Shown: positions 1-5,222 of the stretch, in pieces
How positions within the stretch are numbered: the first letter of the stretch is position 1
Layout of the letters: each line of letters starts with the position of its first letter
Assembly (NCBI GenBank): GCA_027314845.1
Contig: DAHVAA010000117.1
Span: forward strand, 1-5,222
DNA: 5,222 bases
Reading direction: 5' to 3'
Source of the DNA: Thermoplasmata archaeon
GTDB taxonomy: Archaea > Thermoplasmatota > Thermoplasmata > UBA184
The notes under the pieces: generated by a model
Told to the model about the DNA's origin: nothing
The model's database searches: none
What the model saw: only the letters and a program-made list of their open reading frames with translations
Position numbers and translations under genes: made by a program

Positions 1-1
1 G

Positions 2-1027
2 GTCGGGGGTTCGTCCCAGGCGCCGACCTACGAGTTCCGCGAACGTTGGAGCGCCTATACCGCAGGGATCGTGGGCGCGGTCGTCGGGTCCGCCCGGCTG
101 AGCGGCGACGATCCCTCCGTGGTCCTCTCCGCGCTCGGGATCGCGAGCGGGCTCGCCCCCGTTCCGATCAGCAGCCGGTTCTTCTTCACCCCGCGGCCCT
201 CCGACCTCAAGTATGGCTCTCCCGGATGGGTGAGCCTCGGGGCGCTGACCGCCCTCGACCTCGCGCGCGGGGGCTACCGGGGCGATGCCGACGCGCTGAC
301 CGGACCGAACGGGCTCCTCACGATCCTCGGCAACGGGCCGGCCGACCTCGAGGGGGCGGCGGCCGACCTCGGCCGGCACTGGCGGATCCTCGACACGGTC
401 TTCAAGCGGTTCCCGACCGGCGGGGTCGGTCACGTCGGGCTGGACCTGTTCGAACGGTTCCTTTCGGAGACGGGGACCCGACCCGAGAAGATCGACTCGA
501 TCGAGGTGACGAGCGATCCGATCGTGGAGGTCCCCGTGCTCGCGAACCGGGAGGTCAAGGATCCGATCGACGCCCAGTTCGCCCTCGCCTGGGGCTTCGC
601 GCTGCTTCCGTACTATGCCCCGGGACCGGCGTGGCAGAGCCCGAAGGCCCTCGCCGACCCCCGCGTAGCCCGGCTGTTCCGGAAGGTACGGATCCGCGGC
701 GACCGGCAGGTCGTCCACGATCTCTACCGACAGCTGGTCACCGAGAAGCTTCCGTACGTGCGGCGGCGACCGACCCGGGTGGTGGTCCGCGCCGGGGGGC
801 AACGATGGGAGGCGACCGATGCGGTCGCCGAGGGGTATCCCGAGCGACCGGTCTCGCCCGATGAGCTGCGCGTGAAGTTCCTCAGGAACTCGGCGGGCCA
901 CCTGCCGACCGAGGACGGGAACCGCCTCTTCTCCCGACTCCTCTCTTTCGACCGAGTTCGATCGGTGGCACCGACCGCGAACCTCTTGCGGAACGCGGCG
1001 GTCGGACCGAGGATGGGAATCCCATGA
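2..1027 (+). CDS. MmgE/PrpD-family protein, C-terminal part (5' end beyond left edge)
   Basis: The reading frame is open from the first bases, so the gene starts upstream of the window; 341 residues are visible. Full-length family members are roughly 450-480 residues, so about 110-130 N-terminal residues are missing. The GTG at 71 is internal, since conserved sequence precedes it. Family landmarks, counting from the first visible codon: an Ala/Gly-rich helix (residues 21-32), the DLKYGSPGW segment with a probable active-site Lys at 70, GGYRG plus GPNGLL (about 90-106), the lid-domain signature KRFPTGGVGH (Lys135, His144, Asp148), DAQFALAWGFAL (about 191-202), and the C-terminal KFLRNSAG at 292. 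The family includes 2-methylcitrate dehydratase, cis-aconitate decarboxylase and iminodisuccinate epimerase; all act on carboxylates by abstracting an alpha proton. The loop that usually reads GFHPTG is RWSAYTAG here (residues 15-22), without the His. The stop overlaps the start of the amidohydrolase downstream, so the two are probably co-translated. Family assignment is firm; the reaction is unknown. Confidence 0.88.
   Translation, partial: VGGSSQAPTYEFRERWSAYTAGIVGAVVGSARLSGDDPSVVLSALGIASGLAPVPISSRFFFTPRPSDLKYGSPGWVSLGALTALDLARGGYRGDADALTGPNGLLTILGNGPADLEGAAADLGRHWRILDTVFKRFPTGGVGHVGLDLFERFLSETGTRPEKIDSIEVTSDPIVEVPVLANREVKDPIDAQFALAWGFALLPYYAPGPAWQSPKALADPRVARLFRKVRIRGDRQVVHDLYRQLVTEKLPYVRRRPTRVVVRAGGQRWEATDAVAEGYPERPVSPDELRVKFLRNSAGHLPTEDGNRLFSRLLSFDRVRSVAPTANLLRNAAVGPRMGIP
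1009..1012 (+). promoter_or_regulatory. Possible Shine-Dalgarno GAGG for the first amidohydrolase
   Basis: GAGG lies 11 bases before the ATG at 1024, inside the last codons of the upstream PrpD-like gene. It supports choosing that ATG, which forms an ATGA overlap with the upstream TGA. The spacing is on the long side and the motif is short, so translational coupling through the overlap may matter more than this site. Confidence 0.35.
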
Positions 1028-2406
1028 CCGTAGACCTGCTCGTCCGGGGCGGCCACGTCGTGACCGATGGGCACCGCATCGAAGCGGATGTCGTGGTGGA
1101 CGAGGGCCGGGTGACCGGTCTGGTCCGCGACTCCTCCCATCTTACCGCGGACCGGGTCGTGAACGCCCGGGGCCGGATCGTGGTCCCGGGGCTGATCGAC
1201 CCGCACACCCACTGGGGCGTGTTCAATCTTCCCGACCTCGACGCGTTCGCCGAGCAGTGCGAGACCGAGTCCTCCTCGTCGCTCGCCGGCGGGGTCACCA
1301 CCGTGATGCACTGCGCGATGGACAAGGGCTCCTACCTCGCCCGACTTCCGAAGCTCGCGGACCGCATCGGGGCCCGTGCCGGGGTCGACGTCGCGTTCTA
1401 CCCGGCGCTCACGAGCCTCGAGCAGGTCGCGGAGGTGCCGCGGCTCGTCGAGCAGGGCGTCACCTCCTACAAGATGTTCCTGAACGGCGACGCCTTCTAC
1501 GGGATCGGCGAGAGCGCGTTCTACGCCGGCCTTCGAGAGATCCTCCGACAGGGCGGGACGCCGATGGTCCACTGCGAGTGGACTCCGCCCGCGCTCGACC
1601 TGTTGGTCCCCGAGCTCAAGGCGGCGGGGCGGACCGACCTCAAGGCGTGGGCCGACGCGCGTCCGAACGTCTTCGAGCTGACCGCCATGGAGCGGGTCTT
1701 CCGGCTCGTCGAGTCGCTCGGAGGACCGGTCTACATCGTCCACGTTTCGACGGAGGAGGGCCCGGCGCTCGGAGCGGCGGCCCGCGCCCGTGGGGTCGAA
1801 GCGTACCTCGAAACCTGCCCGCATTACCTGGCGCTGGACTATACCCAACCGTCCATCGCCGAGCTCGGGAAGGTCAAGCCCCCGATCCGGGGACCGGCCG
1901 ACCGGGAGGGCCTCTGGTCCGGACTCCTCGAGGGTCGGATCGACACGGTCGGGACCGACCACTGCACGCTGCTCTTGCGGAAGGAGAAGGTCGGACAGGG
2001 CGACATCTGGAGCCAGCAGAACGGCTTCGCGGGCACGGAGACCATGCTGCCGATCCTCCTGAGCGAAGGGGTCCACCGACGGGGGATGACCCTCGAGCGC
2101 CTGGTCGAGGTCACGTCCGCCAACGCAGCCCGCATCCACCGCCTCCCGAACAAGGGTTCGCTGCGGCCGGGTTCGGACGCGGACATCGCGATCCTCGACC
2201 TCGACCGGGAGGCGACTTTGAGCGCGGAGACGCTCCACAGCGCCTGCGACTTCACCCTCTACGAGGGCTGGAAGGTGACCGGCATGCCGGTCACCACGAT
2301 CCGCGCCGGCGCCGTCGTCATGGACGAGGGGACGCTGGTCCGCGAGCGGCCGAAGGGCCGGGTGCTGCGCACGGCCCGGCGCCCGCCCCGCGCGGGGCCC
2401 GCCTAG
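1024..2406 (+). CDS. Hydantoinase/dihydropyrimidinase-like cyclic amidohydrolase (paralog A)
   Basis: This is a complete 460-residue metal-dependent amidohydrolase of the hydantoinase/dihydropyrimidinase/allantoinase group, a usual length, with no signal peptide, so cytoplasmic. An N-terminal beta-sandwich strand (LLVRGG) leads into the TIM barrel. All six expected binuclear-metal ligands are visible: His61 and His63 (DPHTH), the carboxylated Lys150 (TSYKMF), His183 (VHCE), His240 (YIVHVST) and Asp312 (GTDH). The C-terminal half has ETCPHYL (263-269), PPIR (286-289) and LLSEGVHR (345-352). Substrate-site positions differ from D-hydantoinase: the Tyr five residues after the carboxylated Lys is Gly155, the Ser before PPLR is Lys285, and the HAEN motif is HCEW. 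Asn333 of QNGFAG is kept. ETCPHYL and PPIR recall allantoinases. The ATG at 1024 overlaps the preceding stop, and the N-terminus aligns with the downstream paralog, which supports this start. Ring-opening of a cyclic amide, imide or ureide is likely; the substrate is unknown. The last 12 residues are Arg/Pro/Ala-rich, beyond the conserved fold. Confidence 0.92.
   Translation: MTVDLLVRGGHVVTDGHRIEADVVVDEGRVTGLVRDSSHLTADRVVNARGRIVVPGLIDPHTHWGVFNLPDLDAFAEQCETESSSSLAGGVTTVMHCAMDKGSYLARLPKLADRIGARAGVDVAFYPALTSLEQVAEVPRLVEQGVTSYKMFLNGDAFYGIGESAFYAGLREILRQGGTPMVHCEWTPPALDLLVPELKAAGRTDLKAWADARPNVFELTAMERVFRLVESLGGPVYIVHVSTEEGPALGAAARARGVEAYLETCPHYLALDYTQPSIAELGKVKPPIRGPADREGLWSGLLEGRIDTVGTDHCTLLLRKEKVGQGDIWSQQNGFAGTETMLPILLSEGVHRRGMTLERLVEVTSANAARIHRLPNKGSLRPGSDADIAILDLDREATLSAETLHSACDFTLYEGWKVTGMPVTTIRAGAVVMDEGTLVRERPKGRVLRTARRPPRAGPA
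2385..2398 (+). repeat. 14-base G/C palindrome at the end of paralog A
   Basis: GCCCCGCGCGGGGC is a perfect inverted repeat lying in the last codons of paralog A, ending six bases before its TAG. It could fold as a 5-bp stem with a GCGC loop. No T-run follows, and such palindromes arise easily in DNA this rich in G+C, so a terminator or attenuator role before the next gene is only a possibility. Confidence 0.35.
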
Positions 2407-2452
2407 GTCTCCGTTCCGGCCGCCACGGTCTCCCGGCGAGGCTCGTACCGAA

Positions 2453-2461
2453 CCCCTAAGA
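2453..2461 (+). promoter_or_regulatory. Possible promoter element (TATA-like / -10-like) before paralog B
   Basis: The 79-base gap between the two amidohydrolase genes (2407-2485) is very G+C-rich except for CCCCTAAGA, whose TAA is centred 28 bases before the GTG at 2486. That spacing would suit an archaeal TATA box for a leaderless transcript, or a degenerate bacterial -10 with a leader of about 20 bases. No Shine-Dalgarno sequence precedes the GTG; the seven bases before it read CTCCTCC, which resembles the anti-Shine-Dalgarno instead. No -35-like partner is obvious. The idea is weak, and paralog B may simply be read through from upstream. Confidence 0.22.
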
Positions 2462-2485
2462 CGAACGACGCCTACGGGCTCCTCC

Positions 2486-3862
2486 GTGAGCGGCTACGAC
2501 CTCGTGTTGCGCGGCGGGCGCGTGGTGACCTCGACCTCGGTAGTGGAAGCGGACGTCGGGATCTCGGGCGAGCGGTTCGCCGCCGTCGCGAAGTCGCTGC
2601 CTGCGAACGGCGCCCGGGTCGTGGACGTCCGCGGGAAGATCCTCCTCCCGGGCGGGATCGACCCGCACACCCACATCGCCTACGGGCAGCGGCCGTTCGC
2701 CCAGAACATCCTCTCCGAGACCGAGTCGATGGCCGTGGGTGGGATCACCTCCGGGTTCTCGTTCGTGGGGCGGAAGGACGCCTACAGTCACCACCTTCCC
2801 GATCTCGTCCGCACGCTCGAGGCGCAGAGCCTGCTCGACGTCGGCTTCCACCCGATCATCGGCCGCCCGGAGCAGGAGGCCGAGCTTCCGAAACTCCTGG
2901 CCGAGCACGGCGTGGCGACCTTCAAGTTCTATACGGCGACCAAGGCGGAGGAGATCTACCCCGAGGTCTGGGGCATCGACGACGGCCTGTTCTACCTCGC
3001 GCTCCAGCACATCCGGGAAATGGGGGCCCCTGCGTCGGCGCTCGTCCACGCGGAGAACTGGGAGATGCACCCGTACCTGCGCGAGGAGATGATCCGCCGC
3101 GGTCGGACCGACCAGGCCGCCTACTGCGAGACCCGGCCCCGGTTCTGCGAGGAGGACGGGATCCTGCGCACGCTCCACTTCGCGGAGCGCCTGGGCACGC
3201 CGACGTACATCGTCCATGTCTCGACCGCGGAGGGGGCGCGCATGATCGGCGCGGCGCAGCGTCGGGGGGTCCCGGTCATCGGGGAGACCTGCCCGCAGTA
3301 CCTCTGCTTCACCCAAGACGACCGGTTCGAGGTGATCGCCCGCGTGAACCCCCCGCTGCGGAGCCGTTCGGACAACGACGCGCTCTGGCAGGCGCTCGCG
3401 AACGGGGACATCCGCTGCCTGGGCTCGGACCATATCCCGAACCGCACGAAGTCGATGGCGACCGACAACGTCTGGACGACCAAGGTCGGGGGCTACCCGG
3501 GCTCCGGCGTGATCCTCCCGGTGCTGATGAGCGAAGGGGTGCACCGCGGTCGGATCGACCTTCCTACGGTCGCGCGCGTCTTTAGCGAGAACGCAGCGCG
3601 GTGGTTCGGGCTCTACCCCCACAAGGGCGCGATCCTGCCGGGCGCCGACGCCGACCTGGTCGTGTGGGATCCCGACCGCGAAGTCGTCTACTCCCCCGAG
3701 CTCGGTCACCTCTCCTCCGACTTCTCCTGGTTCACGGGCCGCACGTTCCACGGCTGGCCGGCCCAGGTCTACCGTCGGGGCGAGCTCGTGGTCGAGGCGA
3801 ACGCGCTTCGGGCGAAGCCGGGCAGCGGTCGCTACCTGCGTCGACCGCTCCCCTCCGTCTGA
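2486..3862 (+). CDS. Hydantoinase/dihydropyrimidinase-like cyclic amidohydrolase (paralog B)
   Basis: This complete 458-residue cytoplasmic amidohydrolase is clearly paralogous to the gene before it. The six binuclear-metal ligands are His61 and His63 (DPHTH), carboxylated Lys147 (TFKFY), His188 (VHAEN), His244 (YIVHVST) and Asp315 (GSDH). ETCPQYL (268-273) and VNPPLR (287-292) are hydantoinase- and dihydroorotase-like. Substrate-site positions depart from classical hydantoinase: the Tyr five residues after the Lys is Thr152, the Ser before PPLR is Asn288, and the PNGxPGxE loop is VGGYPGSG, losing both Asn (Gly335) and Glu (Gly341). The enzyme should be able to hydrolyse a cyclic amide bond but not with the usual dihydropyrimidine contacts. 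The GTG at 2486 is chosen because it places the DLVLRGG strand at the same distance from the N-terminus as in paralog A; the frame stays open upstream but has no other plausible start in the gap. No Shine-Dalgarno is seen. The 3' end overlaps the convergent PrpD-like gene by 31 bases. Confidence 0.92.
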   Translation: MSGYDLVLRGGRVVTSTSVVEADVGISGERFAAVAKSLPANGARVVDVRGKILLPGGIDPHTHIAYGQRPFAQNILSETESMAVGGITSGFSFVGRKDAYSHHLPDLVRTLEAQSLLDVGFHPIIGRPEQEAELPKLLAEHGVATFKFYTATKAEEIYPEVWGIDDGLFYLALQHIREMGAPASALVHAENWEMHPYLREEMIRRGRTDQAAYCETRPRFCEEDGILRTLHFAERLGTPTYIVHVSTAEGARMIGAAQRRGVPVIGETCPQYLCFTQDDRFEVIARVNPPLRSRSDNDALWQALANGDIRCLGSDHIPNRTKSMATDNVWTTKVGGYPGSGVILPVLMSEGVHRGRIDLPTVARVFSENAARWFGLYPHKGAILPGADADLVVWDPDREVVYSPELGHLSSDFSWFTGRTFHGWPAQVYRRGELVVEANALRAKPGSGRYLRRPLPSV

Positions 3863-5222
3863 GCGACGGATCCGGGGGAGGGGCGGCTCGGTCCCTGGGG
3901 GGCCGGGCCCGCGAGCGGCCGGGTGAGCTGCGCGAGCAGGTGCCGGACGTCCGCGTCGCCCGGGGCAGACCACCAGGCCTCCCACACGTCGTCGGCTCCG
4001 GGCCGCCCGGCCAGGGAGCGGAGGAACTTCGCCCGGACCTCCTCGACCGACATCGGCCGCTCCGGGTCGCCCCATCGGTGGCGAACGGTCGAACGGGCGG
4101 TCCGTCCGTCCCGAAACGTGATCGTCACCGTCGCGACCGTTTCCTTCGGATACCGTCGCGTAGCGGCCGGATCCTCCACGAGTCGGATCCGACGGGCGAG
4201 GGCGAGGAGGGCCGGGTCGTGGCGGCGGCCGCGCTCGAACCGCTCGGGTCCCGGAATCCCATCGCACACCCCCGCCGCGATCGCGTACCGGGTGCTCTGG
4301 GTCAGCTCGGCCAGCGGACTCGTGCGCGTCGGCCAGGAACCGGTGAGCGCGATCGCGGCCCGGTAGGTGGCGACGTCCACCGCCCGGACCGTGCGCGCAT
4401 CGGTCGGTTGGTCACCCAGGATCTCTCGGACGGCGTCCACGGGGGCATGCGCGTGTCGGCCCCCGGGATAGGGCTTGAGGTAGACCTCATCGACCGCCCA
4501 CGAGCCGTCCTTGGGGCGACGGAGTCGGTCGAGATGGGGATGGGCGGACAGTCGCTGCAGGAACCCGTTCGGTTCCGCGAGACTGCCCGGGCCGGCGCCC
4601 AGTCCCTCCCGAGCCCAAAGCGCGGCTCGGAGAGCGAGCTCGGCGGCCGTCCCCGCCGAGAGCGGCTTGACCGGATCCCGCAGGTTCTGGATCAGGGAGA
4701 GCGGCGCCATGAACAGGGCGGCCGAGACGGCCGCTTCGGTCGTGGCGAGGTCACTCCCGAGGAGCCGGGAGGCGGCCACCGCCCCACCGGCGGGTCCGCA
4801 CGTACCGTCCGGGTAGAACCCGTTCTGGGTTTGCTCCGGGAAGAGCGTCTCGCCGAAGCGGACCGTGACCTCGTATCCCGCCACGATCGCATCGACCAGC
4901 TCGCCGAGGCGCGCCCCGGTAACCTCCGCGACCGCCAGCGCCGCGGGGAGGGTCGCCTCGCACGGATGGAGGCCCGCGAAACGGTGGCCGTCCTGCGCCT
5001 CGAGAAGATCCGAATGGACCCCGTTGTGGAAGGCGGCCCGCCGCGGAGAGGTCGATTGCGACCCGCCCACGATCGTCGCCGGTCCTTCCGGGAGCGGCCC
5101 TTCGGCCGTTCGGACGGCGGCCGCCTCGGGAAGACCCGAGGCCGCGATCATGTTCCCGAGCGTGTCGAGGAGGCACAACCGTGCCTTGGTCCGGGTCGCC
5201 GCCGGGCAGGCGAGATCCCCGG
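3832..5222 (-). CDS. MmgE/PrpD-family protein, nearly complete (5' end beyond right edge)
   Basis: The frame runs open to the right edge, giving 462 visible residues before TAG. The stretch TRTKARLCLLDTLG at residues 9-22 matches the family's first conserved helix, so the TTG at 5178 is internal and only some 15-25 residues should be missing. Landmarks, counting from the first complete codon: EAQDGHRFAGLHP (74-86, with the HP histidine at 85), PAALAVAE (92-99), AGYEVTVRFG (114-123), GFYPDGTCGP (134-143), VKPLSAG (Lys185), the lid signature LKPYPGGRHAHAPVDA (248-263, His256 and His258), and KFLRSLAG at 398. The family isomerises, dehydrates or decarboxylates carboxylates. Tyr136 stands where GFHPTG normally has His, and the LELDDGHR-type segment reads LLEAQDGHR, so one acidic residue is lost. 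The last 28 residues or so are Pro/Gly/Ser/Arg-rich and look unstructured. It differs strongly from the PrpD-like protein at the left edge, so it is not a recent copy. The reaction is unknown. Confidence 0.9.
   Translation of the reverse strand, partial: GDLACPAATRTKARLCLLDTLGNMIAASGLPEAAAVRTAEGPLPEGPATIVGGSQSTSPRRAAFHNGVHSDLLEAQDGHRFAGLHPCEATLPAALAVAEVTGARLGELVDAIVAGYEVTVRFGETLFPEQTQNGFYPDGTCGPAGGAVAASRLLGSDLATTEAAVSAALFMAPLSLIQNLRDPVKPLSAGTAAELALRAALWAREGLGAGPGSLAEPNGFLQRLSAHPHLDRLRRPKDGSWAVDEVYLKPYPGGRHAHAPVDAVREILGDQPTDARTVRAVDVATYRAAIALTGSWPTRTSPLAELTQSTRYAIAAGVCDGIPGPERFERGRRHDPALLALARRIRLVEDPAATRRYPKETVATVTITFRDGRTARSTVRHRWGDPERPMSVEEVRAKFLRSLAGRPGADDVWEAWWSAPGDADVRHLLAQLTRPLAGPAPQGPSRPSPGSVAQTEGSGRRR
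3848..3880 (+). terminator. Hairpin at the convergent gene ends, possible terminator
   Basis: CTCCCCTCCGTC (3848-3859) pairs with GACGGA (3865-3870) and then GGGGAG (3875-3880). This gives a 12-bp stem with a 5-base TGAGC loop and a 4-base one-sided bulge (TCCG). The TGA stop of paralog B (3860-3862) starts the loop. It sits where two genes meet tail to tail, a normal place for a terminator. No T-run follows on either strand, so it would be a non-canonical or merely stabilising structure. It also lies within the last codons of the minus-strand gene. Confidence 0.45.

Noticed and set aside
46..864. A 272-codon plus-strand frame at the left edge
   Set aside because: It is an Arg-rich shadow of the PrpD-like frame, which carries the family signatures through the same bases.
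724..2238. A 504-codon open frame on the minus strand
   Set aside because: It lies antisense to paralog A and the end of the first PrpD-like gene, both with clear catalytic motifs. Its translation is Arg/Asp/Gly/Val-rich with no recognisable domain, as expected for a shadow frame in G+C-rich DNA.
1257..2459. A 400-codon plus-strand frame overlapping paralog A
   Set aside because: It is a +1/+2 shadow of paralog A, dominated by Arg, Gly and Pro, with no motif; paralog A's frame holds all metal ligands.
2407..2485. A small gene or riboswitch in the gap between the two amidohydrolases
   Set aside because: Only 79 bases, with no start codon plus ribosome site, no conserved RNA fold I recognise, and nothing beyond the weak TATA-like spot.
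2456..4267. A 603-codon open frame on the minus strand
   Set aside because: It is antisense to all of paralog B and out of frame with the minus-strand PrpD-like gene. Its composition is Arg/Pro/Gly/Asp-rich with no domain; length alone is not evidence at this G+C content.
5176..5178. TTG as the start codon of the minus-strand PrpD-like gene
   Set aside because: The frame continues open to the edge, and the residues before it (TRTKAR) belong to the family's first conserved helix, so the real start lies outside the window.
1..5222. Mobile element, CRISPR array, defence system or RNA gene
   Set aside because: No transposase, integrase, terminal inverted repeats, regularly spaced repeats, tRNA-like cloverleaf or rRNA sequence was seen; all the sequence is accounted for by four metabolic genes.

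Overview
The window is a G+C-rich stretch of prokaryotic DNA, packed with coding sequence and strongly G/C-biased at third codon positions. It carries four protein genes and almost no intergenic space. I cannot place the host firmly. The base composition and gene types fit a high-GC soil- or sediment-type bacterium (for example Actinomycetota, Chloroflexota or Methylomirabilota). A high-GC archaeon, such as some Thermoplasmatota, is also possible, because one internal start lacks a Shine-Dalgarno sequence and has a single A/T-containing TATA-like spot about 28 bases upstream. No RNA gene, mobile element, CRISPR array or phage feature was seen.

Layout, left to right. (1) The C-terminal three quarters of an MmgE/PrpD-family protein, plus strand, entering from the left edge and ending at 1027. 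(2) A complete 460-residue hydantoinase/dihydropyrimidinase-like cyclic amidohydrolase at 1024-2406, coupled to gene 1 by an ATGA overlap. (3) After a 79-base gap, a second, paralogous 458-residue cyclic amidohydrolase at 2486-3862. (4) On the minus strand, a second and clearly different MmgE/PrpD-family protein from the right edge down to 3832. Its 3' end overlaps that of gene 3 by 31 bases, at a hairpin that carries gene 3's stop codon in its loop.

The result is a mirror arrangement: PrpD-like > amidohydrolase > amidohydrolase < PrpD-like. Both amidohydrolases keep all six binuclear-metal ligands but have lost most of the residues that hold the substrate in classical hydantoinases and dihydropyrimidinases. 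Both PrpD-like proteins lack a histidine usual in an active-site loop. A reasonable inference is a small catabolic locus. The amidohydrolases would open cyclic amides, imides or ureides of unknown identity. The PrpD-like proteins would epimerise, dehydrate or decarboxylate the resulting carboxylates. No carbamoylase, transporter or regulator lies inside the window to narrow the substrate.
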